From Paenibacillus lignilyticus (GTDB taxonomy: Bacteria; Bacillota; Bacilli; Paenibacillales; Paenibacillaceae): 54,646 nucleotides of DNA. The stretch covers positions 1 to 54,646 of the forward strand of contig NZ_JAGKSP010000024.1 in the NCBI RefSeq assembly GCF_017942085.1, in the 5' to 3' direction. This document shows, piece after piece, positions 1-7,110 of this stretch. How positions within the stretch are numbered: the stretch's first letter is position 1; the number at the start of each line of letters is the position of its first letter. The notes below the pieces were generated by a model. It saw only the letters and a list, made by a program, of their open reading frames with translations. It was not told the DNA's origin and made no database searches. The position numbers were made by a program, and so were the translations under genes.

Positions 1-69
1 CTTGGTAGCTCATTCAAAAAACTAGCTTTGCGAAACGTTCGTTTCGCGATTTATGACCATTTGACTGGT

Positions 70-97
70 CGCTCATTGTTCAGTTTTCAAAGAACAA
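70..97 (-). promoter_or_regulatory. rRNA leader with boxA-like antitermination sequence
   Basis: On the minus strand the leader reads TTGTTCTTTGAAAACTGAAC, the motif that precedes 16S genes in Bacillales and acts in rRNA antitermination. The 16S gene itself would begin just beyond base 1 and is not in the window. Confidence 0.75.
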
Positions 98-130
98 ATT
101 TCATGTTCTGGTTTGTTGACCCAGAATTAG

Positions 131-160
131 ATATTAGCACATTCCGAAACATAATTGCAA
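131..160 (-). promoter_or_regulatory. rRNA promoter P2
   Basis: On the minus strand a -35 TTGCAA (155-160), an 18-bp spacer and a -10 TAATAT (131-136) precede the boxA leader. The -35 and the bases after the -10 (CTAATT) are the same as in P1, so the two look like a duplicated promoter unit. Confidence 0.75.
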
Positions 161-226
161 GCTTTATTTTTCAACTTGTTTTTGTCTCGAGCACCGCGTC
201 CCTGTATCTCTCAGCGGCGGAATTAG

Positions 227-256
227 AATATACCATGATTGTCTACGGGGTTGCAA
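227..256 (-). promoter_or_regulatory. rRNA promoter P1
   Basis: On the minus strand a -35 TTGCAA (251-256), an 18-bp spacer and a -10 TATATT (227-232) lie 96 bp upstream of P2. Tandem P1/P2 promoters are usual for rrn operons in Bacillales. Confidence 0.7.
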
Positions 257-287
257 CAGGTATTATTTTACATTTCATATAACCCAT

Positions 288-320
288 AAAAATCGCGCGC
301 CTGCATGAACAAGCGCGCGT
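288..320 (-). terminator. Terminator after the PhyH gene
   Basis: The minus strand has a hairpin with GCGCGC arms followed by GATTTTTAT, 24 bp after the PhyH stop codon. It separates the PhyH gene from rrn promoter P1. Confidence 0.7.
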
Positions 321-343
321 CATCCATGGCTTTCCGTCTTGCA

Positions 344-1126
344 TTATTTCCATTCTTCACTGCCTTGAAACGGCATGTGACGAGCTTCATCAAATTTAGG
401 GAACGGCAAGTAATCATTGATGCCGGGAACTGCTTTGCCTCGCAGCAAGAAAGCCGAAGGCCATTGCGGCACTTTAATTAACGTGCTCGTCGGGATATAG
501 CGAATCGTTAAGCCGCAGCGACGCAGCGGCGAGTGATTGGCTTCAGAACCGTGAATGATGCTGGGATGATGAACGGACACGCCGCCTGCACGCAAGATGA
601 GATCAACCGCCTTCTCCTCTTCAACCAGCGCAGGATCCACTTCGGATTCCAAAACATTCGCCGTTGTCGTGTTGGCCTTCATTTCTTGAAGCTCCATCGT
701 TTGCGTGCCCGGGATCACTCGCAGACAGCCGTTCTCAGGCAGGGAGTCATCGACCGCGAGCCACAAAGTGACTACATTCATCGGCTCAAGGGGCCAGTAG
801 CTGCCATCTTGATGCCAGAGAACAGGGCGCCCATCGAATGGCGGCTTACTAATATAGTGGGAAGCAAACAAGGCGATATCCGGACCAATGTACTGCTCTG
901 CAATATCTAGCAGCCGATCATCCCCGACCAGACGCAGCCAGAACGGATCATCCGCCAATAACGTGTGACCCAGGTTCTCCGGGCGAAGCCCCGGGTTCTT
1001 CTCCATCAGCCACTCCACATGCTGCTGGGCTTCCCGAATCAATGATGCATCGAGAACATCCGGATAGACGGCATAGCCATCACGATCGAACTTTTCTTTA
1101 GCAAGCTTTAATTGTTCTTGGGACAT
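344..1126 (-). CDS. Phytanoyl-CoA dioxygenase (PhyH) family protein
   Basis: A 260-aa protein of the PhyH group of Fe(II)/2-oxoglutarate dioxygenases. The iron ligands are visible as HQD in WHQDGSYW (about residue 105) and the distal His in IIHGSEAN; the Arg in RRCGLTIRYIP would bind 2-oxoglutarate. Family members hydroxylate lipids or small natural products; the substrate here cannot be read from sequence. The start is supported by GAGGAGG 8 nt upstream. The MazG-like gene lies 39 bp upstream on the same strand, so the two may be cotranscribed. A hairpin terminator follows. Confidence 0.88.
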   Translation of the reverse strand: MSQEQLKLAKEKFDRDGYAVYPDVLDASLIREAQQHVEWLMEKNPGLRPENLGHTLLADDPFWLRLVGDDRLLDIAEQYIGPDIALFASHYISKPPFDGRPVLWHQDGSYWPLEPMNVVTLWLAVDDSLPENGCLRVIPGTQTMELQEMKANTTTANVLESEVDPALVEEEKAVDLILRAGGVSVHHPSIIHGSEANHSPLRRCGLTIRYIPTSTLIKVPQWPSAFLLRGKAVPGINDYLPFPKFDEARHMPFQGSEEWK

Positions 1127-1165
1127 TGCTGGATCCTCCTCATGATTTTCGAATCACTACGTGAA

Positions 1166-1492
1166 CTAAGCTTCTTGTACAGCCTCCAGATAAATTCGCT
1201 CGTTAAACCCGCCGCGCTTTGCGGATTTCTCCGCTCTTATCGTTTCCAACTGCTCGGCATCGAAGCCATGAACATTGGATAGCGCATGAAGAAGTTCCAG
1301 GATATCGGCCAACTCTTCCATTGCGCTCTCGTTATCCTCCGCCTCCAAATACTCATGAAGCTCCTCCGATAATTTAAGGCGCAGTGCCGCATGATACGAA
1401 GCTTCATCCAGAATACGGGCCGTGCAAGTCTTGCCGTTGTTTGCGATGATTTCCGGAATACGGTCGCGAACAAGCTTATTGTATATAGGCAT
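1166..1492 (-). CDS. MazG-like / phosphoribosyl-ATP pyrophosphohydrolase-like protein
   Basis: A 108-aa protein beginning MPIYNKLVRDRIPEII, the usual opening of the small MazG-like nucleotide pyrophosphohydrolases. The acidic metal-binding helices are present: EELHEYLEAEDNESAMEELADILE holds the EExxE and ExxD pattern. Such enzymes hydrolyse abnormal or excess NTPs to NMP and PPi (house-cleaning). The exact nucleotide is unknown. AAGGAGCG lies 7 nt upstream of the ATG. It is the first gene of a possible two-gene unit with the PhyH gene. Confidence 0.85.
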   Translation of the reverse strand: MPIYNKLVRDRIPEIIANNGKTCTARILDEASYHAALRLKLSEELHEYLEAEDNESAMEELADILELLHALSNVHGFDAEQLETIRAEKSAKRGGFNERIYLEAVQEA

Positions 1493-1546
1493 TTAACCGC
1501 TCCTTCTTGCTAAGCAATCATGCTGAATAATCCTCACTTCGAGCCT

Positions 1547-1575
1547 ATTATACCGTGACGAGGACATAGAATAAA
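1547..1575 (-). promoter_or_regulatory. Possible promoter of the MazG-like gene
   Basis: On the minus strand TTTATT (1570-1575), a 17-bp spacer and a perfect -10 TATAAT (1547-1552) lie about 55 bp upstream of the MazG-like start codon. The -35 is weak. Confidence 0.5.
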
Positions 1576-1685
1576 CCGGATTCCGGATAAAAATCAGCAG
1601 CGCCGCAAGGCTTGTGCCCCATGCGGATTTCCGGATCCATGCGTACGATAAAACATCGGGATTCCATCGCGGGAGGAACAGGCGC

Positions 1686-2600
1686 ATGAAAGTGGTTGTA
1701 ACAGGAGGGGCCGGTTTTATCGGCTCGCATCTCGTAAAAGGTTTAATCGAACGCGGAGCGGACGTTCATGTCATTGACAACCTCTCGTCAGGCTCAATGG
1801 AACGGGTAGATCCGAAAGCGGTCCTTCATATAGAAGATGTTCGATTCGGAAGAGCAAAACGAATCATCGCGTCCGTCAAACCCGACGTCGTCTATCATCT
1901 CGCCGCGCAAGCGGATGTTCAGCGTTCTATCGCGCATCCAAGCAGAGATGCCTCGATTAATGTCGGAGGTACAATTAATATGCTTGAAGCCTGTATAACG
2001 GCCGGCGTTCGCAAAATGATTTTCGCCTCCACCTCAGGGGTATACGGCAATTTAGAAAGAGAGCGCATCACCGAACAAGATCCCACGGATCCGATTTCGT
2101 TCTACGCGATGTCCAAGCTGACAGCTGAACGCTATATCCGCCTCTATAGCCGTTTCTATGGACTGGGGTATACGATTCTTCGCTACGGCAACGTATATGG
2201 ACCCGGTCAAACGGCCAAAGGCGAAGGCGGTGTCATCGCGAACTTTATCGAGAGAACGGTGAAGGGGCTGCCTCTGATGATTAACGGAGAAGGTCTTCAG
2301 ACACGGGATTTCATCTATGTAGACGATGTCGTATCGGCCAACATGGCTGCAGCTGCACTCGGCAATAATGAAACTCTGCATGTAAGCACCGGTCTTCGGA
2401 CAGCCATAAGTCACTTAGCGGAGCTGCTTCAAGAGCTTCACCCAAACGAAATCGAGGTGCTCTATCGTCCGGCCAAACCGGGCGATATTATGCATAGCTG
2501 CCTGTCATGCGAGCGAACACGGCACGCGCTGCAATGGGAGCCGGTCACCGGCATAGAGCGCGGAGTCGGCGAAACGTACCGCTACTGGACGGAATCGTGA
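1686..2600 (+). CDS. NAD-dependent epimerase/dehydratase (UDP-glucose 4-epimerase-like)
   Basis: A 304-aa extended short-chain dehydrogenase/reductase. The N-terminus MKVVVTGGAGFIGSHL carries the GGxGFIG NAD-binding loop. The catalytic set is visible as STSGVYG (Ser) and YAMSKL (YxxxK). Later motifs RYGNVYGPGQ and RDFIYVDDV are typical of GalE-like sugar-nucleotide epimerases. I chose ATG 1686 because GGGAGGAA sits 8 nt upstream and the NAD-binding strand starts immediately; an upstream in-frame ATG at 1614 has no such site. It probably supplies a nucleotide sugar to the glycosyltransferases nearby. A bidirectional terminator follows. Confidence 0.88.
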   Translation: MKVVVTGGAGFIGSHLVKGLIERGADVHVIDNLSSGSMERVDPKAVLHIEDVRFGRAKRIIASVKPDVVYHLAAQADVQRSIAHPSRDASINVGGTINMLEACITAGVRKMIFASTSGVYGNLERERITEQDPTDPISFYAMSKLTAERYIRLYSRFYGLGYTILRYGNVYGPGQTAKGEGGVIANFIERTVKGLPLMINGEGLQTRDFIYVDDVVSANMAAAALGNNETLHVSTGLRTAISHLAELLQELHPNEIEVLYRPAKPGDIMHSCLSCERTRHALQWEPVTGIERGVGETYRYWTES

Positions 2601-2636
2601 AACGAAACTCCTCAAGCAGTTTCGGCAAAATAACAA

Positions 2637-2690
2637 CAGCCCCATTCACGGCTCTGAAGGCGATCAGAGCGGCGAACGGGGCTGGTTTCT
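2637..2690. terminator. Bidirectional terminator between convergent genes
   Basis: CAGCCCCATTC at 2637 pairs with GAACGGGGCTG ending at 2684, followed by TTTCTTTT on the plus strand. It serves the epimerase gene (plus) and the operon ending at 2692 (minus). Confidence 0.75.
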
Positions 2691-2691
2691 T

Positions 2692-3081
2692 TTACGGCGC
2701 ATATACGGATCCTTGAAGGGAGTACGGTCCCGTAATCCGCGCACGCGTATCATTTGATCGGACGGTCAAGTAATAACGCCGCTGCGGAACTGTTCCGACA
2801 AAGGTCAGCTGTTCTTTCGTTCTGCCTTTCATGAAGCAGGACTCCAGATTCCAATAGACAACCAAGCCGTCCGGACCGTCCTCTCGCAGCAGAATCTCCA
2901 TCTCACCCGAGTCCCAGTTCGCAATATCCGGGTTCTCCCACCCTAGCTCGAACCGCAGCACCAATCGGTCGCCCGGCGAGATGGAACCGAGCTGCAAAGA
3001 AGTGAGGACAAGCTGTTCGGGACCGACGAGGATGGGCTCGAAGCTGCCGACGTCTGCACTGCTTTTATCCGTGTATTTCAT
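2692..3081 (-). CDS. Hypothetical protein, last gene of a glycosyltransferase operon
   Basis: A 129-aa protein I do not recognise. It has no signal peptide or membrane segment; alternating hydrophobic strands and many Gly/Asp turns suggest an all-beta sandwich domain. The ATG has AAAGGGA 7 nt upstream. It lies 21 bp after the glycosyltransferase gene on the same strand, so it is probably cotranscribed. A role in the same surface or spore glycan pathway is inferred from position only. Confidence 0.7.
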   Translation of the reverse strand: MKYTDKSSADVGSFEPILVGPEQLVLTSLQLGSISPGDRLVLRFELGWENPDIANWDSGEMEILLREDGPDGLVVYWNLESCFMKGRTKEQLTFVGTVPQRRYYLTVRSNDTRARITGPYSLQGSVYAP

Positions 3082-3102
3082 ACGAACATCCCTTTCTTAT
3101 GC

Positions 3103-4176
3103 TTAAATGGTTTGCAGCATTTGCAAGAAATGTTGACCATACTTCAGAAGAGAAAATTCCACATGCACGAAGCTCATTGCTTCCGTGCGGATTCGTTCGC
3201 GCAGCTCCGTGTTCTCCATAAGCTCTCGCGCTTCCCTCAGCGCCTCCGGTATATCGCCTAGCGTGTAATATTTTCCCGTTCTATTGTGCGTGATCGAATT
3301 GGATACGCCGTCCGAATCGGTTGTCAGCACCGGACATCTGCAGCTCATCGCCTCCAGAACCGCGTATGGTGCTCCTTCTACTTTGGAGGTAGAGCATAAG
3401 AATCCGCCGGAATCTCCGATGATCGAGAAGCAGTCCGGCATCTCGCTATGCGGAACATTGGATCTCAGAGTCAAGCGGCCCGAAAGTCCAAGCTCGCCTA
3501 CAAGCCGTTCGAATGCTTGCCACTCCTCGGGATCAGCCAATTGGGTATCATGAAACATCCACAATCGCAGGTTCGGATACGTAAACGATAGATGATAGCC
3601 GATCTGCAGAAACTCGCGCCAATTTTTGTTATCCTCCATCCTCCCGAGCCAAGCCATAATTGGAGATGCATCCGTTAAGAGCAAGCGATGCGGCCGATAC
3701 GAGAACGCGGCAGCGTCAAAGCCATTATTGAAGTGAAATTGAAGCTTATTCGGGAACATTTCGCGGAAAATCGCGGCAATATGCGGTGTGCGTGGATTAA
3801 GCAGCGCTGTTGCATGTGCCTCAATAATCGGCGAGGCCGCCGTGAGCGCCTGCCTTGCATCCTCTTTGGGGCCATAACCTTGAATCTCGTAAATGAGCTT
3901 CCCATAATAGCCGAGCATCCGGAAACGCAGGAGGCTCTTATGGTCAGTCGTGACGACTATAGCTTCGTAGCGGCATGCATCGATCAGCTGCTTAATTGCG
4001 ATATCGCTATCCGTAATGTGCACATCCGAAGTGCCGTCCCTATTTTGCAAACCGGCCCCCCACTTGTAATACAGGCAATGCCCGTACACCCCGAATTCTC
4101 GAAGCGCCTTGCACCTCATTCGGTTCAGCGTGTCCATGCCTCCGCTTGGCAGGTAGTAGACAAACAGCACATTCAC
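3103..4176 (-). CDS. Glycosyltransferase, GT4-like (GT-B fold)
   Basis: A 357-aa cytoplasmic glycosyltransferase. The C-terminal half holds the GT4 donor-site pattern EGAPYAVLEAMSCRCPVL, with the E-x7-E spacing used to bind the nucleotide sugar, and MAWLGRMEDNKNW resembles the start of the second Rossmann domain. I chose the GTG at 4176 because AGGAGGTGG sits 9 nt upstream and the protein then starts directly with the first beta strand MNVLFVYYLPSGG. An in-frame ATG at 4206 lies before that ribosome-binding site and would add ten charged residues. The operon is 111-aa protein, this enzyme, 129-aa protein. Confidence 0.82.
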   Translation of the reverse strand: MNVLFVYYLPSGGMDTLNRMRCKALREFGVYGHCLYYKWGAGLQNRDGTSDVHITDSDIAIKQLIDACRYEAIVVTTDHKSLLRFRMLGYYGKLIYEIQGYGPKEDARQALTAASPIIEAHATALLNPRTPHIAAIFREMFPNKLQFHFNNGFDAAAFSYRPHRLLLTDASPIMAWLGRMEDNKNWREFLQIGYHLSFTYPNLRLWMFHDTQLADPEEWQAFERLVGELGLSGRLTLRSNVPHSEMPDCFSIIGDSGGFLCSTSKVEGAPYAVLEAMSCRCPVLTTDSDGVSNSITHNRTGKYYTLGDIPEALREARELMENTELRERIRTEAMSFVHVEFSLLKYGQHFLQMLQTI

Positions 4177-4227
4177 CGACTTGTTCCACCTCCTCCGGCC
4201 ATCCATCTATCCCACGATTTCATCCCC

Positions 4228-4563
4228 TCAATCCAGCCGATCGAAGTCCGTTTCCGTTAATGTCGCGATTACAGTTCCTTGACTACGAAGGACGGCTTTA
4301 ATGCGCATCGGCTTATGCGTCGAATAGTTCGTCACAATCAGCAGACTGAACGGCGCGTAACTTGGCGTGAGCGGGGGCAACTCAATCTGTCTTCGTGACT
4401 CCATCTCCTGCAGCGTCTCATAAAATAAGATCCCGTTGTTATAGACGTGCACGAGGCAATCGAATACTTCTGCGCCGTCATTGACGATGGACCATGACAC
4501 GGATTCAATAAACCGGCAATCAATTCTCGCAAAAGCAGCGGCATCCAGCCGAAATATAGCCAT
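4228..4563 (-). CDS. Hypothetical protein, first gene of glycosyltransferase operon
   Basis: A 111-aa protein with no recognised family. It seems to be an all-beta domain without signal peptide. The ATG at 4563 is preceded by GGAGGAGG with 6 nt spacing; a longer in-frame start at 4581 would place that site inside the gene. It sits 51 bp upstream of the glycosyltransferase and is divergent from the DUF1796 gene. Its size and all-beta look resemble the 129-aa protein at the operon end, but no clear similarity between them is visible. Confidence 0.68.
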   Translation of the reverse strand: MAIFRLDAAAFARIDCRFIESVSWSIVNDGAEVFDCLVHVYNNGILFYETLQEMESRRQIELPPLTPSYAPFSLLIVTNYSTHKPMRIKAVLRSQGTVIATLTETDFDRLD

Positions 4564-4746
4564 GTATTCCCTCCTCCGCACGTCTTCCTTCTATTATCGT
4601 ATGAGAAGCTGAGGCAAACGTAAGGGCCAAACCGCCCCGAACAGCCACCCAAAAACGAGGGTTACTCGTCCATTTGTCCAAGCAGATTCCCTATCACGAG
4701 CATTAAATAAATAGACTCTATCTACGAAAGGAAGGATGTGTGGACG

Positions 4747-5376
4747 ATGCAACTCGTAGACTTGAAGGGGAGCTACGACGCCATCTACAGCCTTGGCGAT
4801 CTTTGTTTGCCGGCAATCCAAATGGAGCTAAATGAGATTCGGCCATTCGCAGGTCCGCTGGATTGGATGCAATCGCAGAACCTCTCCGACGTCTCAAGAC
4901 TGCTTCGCAACCGCTTCGCCCGCTTCATGGATTACAGCCATCTGGAGGTCATCAGCAAAGCCAGCGAGAAGCTGTATTATGTCAAAGAGAACGAATACAA
5001 TGTGTTCTCGAACCATGACTTCTACACACACAACAATTTTCCGCCGGAATTGAACGCTTACCCCGAGGTAAAAGCCAAATACGACCGCAGGGTCGCCCGC
5101 TTCCTGGAAAAGGCCGCTTTGAGCGACGACATTCTATTCATTCGTACGGAGGCGACAATCGAGCAAACGAAGGAACTGACCGACGTTCTCTCGTCCATGG
5201 TAGCAGGCAGCTATCGTCTGCTGGTTGTGAATCACGCCCCGGTGAGCGGTATCGTCGAGCAGCACTGGCCCTTGCCTCATGTATGCGCCATTCAATTGCC
5301 TAATGAGGAAATCTGGCATGGGAACGACCTGCTGTGGAAAGAGATTTTTCAGGGTATCGCGCTCCGTGACGAGTAG
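4747..5376 (+). CDS. DUF1796 family putative cysteine peptidase
   Basis: A 209-aa protein with the DUF1796 opening: SLGDLCLPAIQMELNEIR followed by GPLDWM, matching the family pattern of a Cys after SLG, then an arginine and a PFDW-like motif. The family is predicted to be papain-like with this Cys as nucleophile; His in SNHDFYTHNN and VVNHAP are candidates for the partner. No activity is proven that I know of. ATG 4747 is preferred since AAAGGAAGG lies 11 nt upstream; the GTG at 4738 is too close to it. Its neighbours are glycosyltransferases, so a surface-glycan role is inferred. Confidence 0.8.
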   Translation: MQLVDLKGSYDAIYSLGDLCLPAIQMELNEIRPFAGPLDWMQSQNLSDVSRLLRNRFARFMDYSHLEVISKASEKLYYVKENEYNVFSNHDFYTHNNFPPELNAYPEVKAKYDRRVARFLEKAALSDDILFIRTEATIEQTKELTDVLSSMVAGSYRLLVVNHAPVSGIVEQHWPLPHVCAIQLPNEEIWHGNDLLWKEIFQGIALRDE

Positions 5377-5407
5377 AGTAGCGTAGAGTGAAACTTCTTC
5401 TATGATG

Positions 5408-5440
5408 AGAAAAGGGCATCCTTATCGGATAGCCCTTTTT
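5408..5440. terminator. Bidirectional terminator
   Basis: AAAAGGGC and GCCCTTTTT flank a short loop between the convergent DUF1796 gene and the 64-aa gene. Confidence 0.75.
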
Positions 5441-5444
5441 CTTG

Positions 5445-5639
5445 TTACGGTTTCTGCTGGTTGTCCACCATCGTTGACAGCACATGCCAATCCGGCAGCT
5501 TATAGCCATTCGCCAGCCTAAGCCCGGCTAATATTCGGTTCCACACCTCATAGTCCACGATGACCCCGGGATCCGGCGTTTGATCGGCAAATATACGGTT
5601 GTACAAATCGCCCTTCACCATGAATCGCTCATTCGGCAT
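5445..5639 (-). CDS. Small hypothetical protein (64 aa)
   Basis: A 64-aa acidic/aromatic protein beginning MPNERFMVKGDLYNRIFAD; family not recognised. The ATG at 5639 has GTGAGGTGGG just upstream, which excludes the in-frame ATG at 5654 lying before it. It follows the second glycosyltransferase by 25 bp and is probably cotranscribed with it. The stop is directly at the terminator. Confidence 0.65.
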   Translation of the reverse strand: MPNERFMVKGDLYNRIFADQTPDPGVIVDYEVWNRILAGLRLANGYKLPDWHVLSTMVDNQQKP

Positions 5640-5664
5640 AGGTTCCCACCTCACTTCTCAACTG

Positions 5665-6876
5665 TTACTTCTTCATAACGGATTGATAGACGTCCAATAC
5701 CTGTTCCACCATCCTGTCCATCGACCAATGGGCGGTGCCCCATAATTTCGCGTTATGTCCAAGCTGTTCCCGGAGACTGTCATTTGCGAGCAGCAGCCCC
5801 AATTGTTCCGCCAGCTTAACCGAATCCCGCACGGGGGAGATTAGACCGGTCACGTCATGCTCGACCATCTCGGGCAATCCGCCTGCTGTCGATACCAAGG
5901 CAGGCAGCCCCGCCACCTGCGCCTCCATCAAAGAGAAGGGCTGATTGTCTTGGATGCAGGAATGAACGAAAATATCGGATATCCGAAGCAGTCCGGGGAT
6001 GTCATCCCGCACCCCCAAAAACAGGACATTATGCTGGAGTTGAAGAGCTGCCGTTAGCTTCTCAAGCTCTGCCCGCTGTTCTCCATCCCCGACAACCCAG
6101 CACACCCAGTCCTGGCGTGTCCATTTCAGAATGCCCAGCGCAGTGATGAGGATGTCGATTCCTTTGACGAACGACAGGCGGGCGGGACAGATGATGATTT
6201 TCTTGCCCGGTTGGCGCTGCATCGTCGTTCCTTTACTTGCCTGCCGCTCGAATTCGTCGATATCCAGGCCATACGGGAACACCCTTATTCGCGCTTCCGG
6301 CACTCCGAACGAATTCACTAACAGCTGCTTCTGCCAGTTATTCGCCGTTACCGTTACATCGCCCGATGTCGAACCGTAATGCTCGATCCCGTTAAAATAA
6401 TTCCAAGCCGGCGAGTTCTCCGCTACGCCTAACCGGGGATTTAAACGATAATTCATTGTCACTTCCACCGCTACGGAACCATGGACATGCGCAACAAGCG
6501 CCGTCCTCGGGGATTTCACCCGCCCAAGCGCCCTGGCCGCGAATATATCATGGGTATGGATAATGTCATAGTATTCAAGCCCGAAATAAGCAGCCGCCAA
6601 TTCCAAATAATAGCGCTCAAATTCGCAATGCATCACATAAGGATCCACGTGGATCTGAGGAACACGAGACGCGCTCAGCTTGGCAGCGATCAGAGGACGA
6701 AGCGTTTCTTTGGCAATCTCCTTGTTCGATCCCGGCATATGAACTTTATCGGGACCGTTGCCGAGCAGGTCCACTTGATGCCCCATCAGCTCGAGCCGCT
6801 GTTTCAGCTGCGTCATGTACTTCCAAACGCCGCCAACATGCGGAACCTGCCAAAAGGTAGCCAACAATATCCTCAT
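5665..6876 (-). CDS. Glycosyltransferase family 4 protein
   Basis: A 403-aa GT-B glycosyltransferase. The N-terminus MRILLATFWQVPHVGGVWKYM has the GGV acceptor-loop pattern. The middle has IICPARLSFVKGIDIL, the usual second-domain start, and the donor site is QPFSLMEAQVAGLPALVSTAGGLPEMV with the family glutamate. It should transfer a sugar from a nucleotide donor in the cytoplasm; donor and acceptor are unknown. ATG 6876 is preferred since GGGAGAGAGG lies about 8 nt upstream; an in-frame start at 6957 would add 27 residues without homologous character. It forms a unit with the 64-aa gene. Confidence 0.88.
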   Translation of the reverse strand: MRILLATFWQVPHVGGVWKYMTQLKQRLELMGHQVDLLGNGPDKVHMPGSNKEIAKETLRPLIAAKLSASRVPQIHVDPYVMHCEFERYYLELAAAYFGLEYYDIIHTHDIFAARALGRVKSPRTALVAHVHGSVAVEVTMNYRLNPRLGVAENSPAWNYFNGIEHYGSTSGDVTVTANNWQKQLLVNSFGVPEARIRVFPYGLDIDEFERQASKGTTMQRQPGKKIIICPARLSFVKGIDILITALGILKWTRQDWVCWVVGDGEQRAELEKLTAALQLQHNVLFLGVRDDIPGLLRISDIFVHSCIQDNQPFSLMEAQVAGLPALVSTAGGLPEMVEHDVTGLISPVRDSVKLAEQLGLLLANDSLREQLGHNAKLWGTAHWSMDRMVEQVLDVYQSVMKK

Positions 6877-7041
6877 GCTGTCCTCTCTCCCTGCATCCGT
6901 CAGCTGCCGGGACAGCTGCTCCGGCGCGGAAGTGGTCATACGTTGTCGTAGTACCATCGTATGAATGAGACATTTGAAGAGGCACGACGGTTGGACCCCG
7001 TCAATGGACTATTTACCGGTTGATTGCGAGATTTGTATAGT

Positions 7042-7076
7042 AAAAAAACCTGCCCCCATAACGGGAAGCAGGTTTC
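7042..7076 (-). terminator. Terminator of the amylase gene
   Basis: On the minus strand AACCTGC pairs with GCAGGTT and is followed by TTTTTAC, 35 bp after the amylase stop codon. Confidence 0.8.
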
Positions 7077-7110
7077 TTCATATAGAAGCGACCAGGCCAG
7101 ATTGGCCAGA

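Noticed and set aside
28..282. 84-aa open frame at the left end, plus strand
   Set aside because: It lies over the rrn tandem promoters and leader on the other strand and has no ribosome-binding site.
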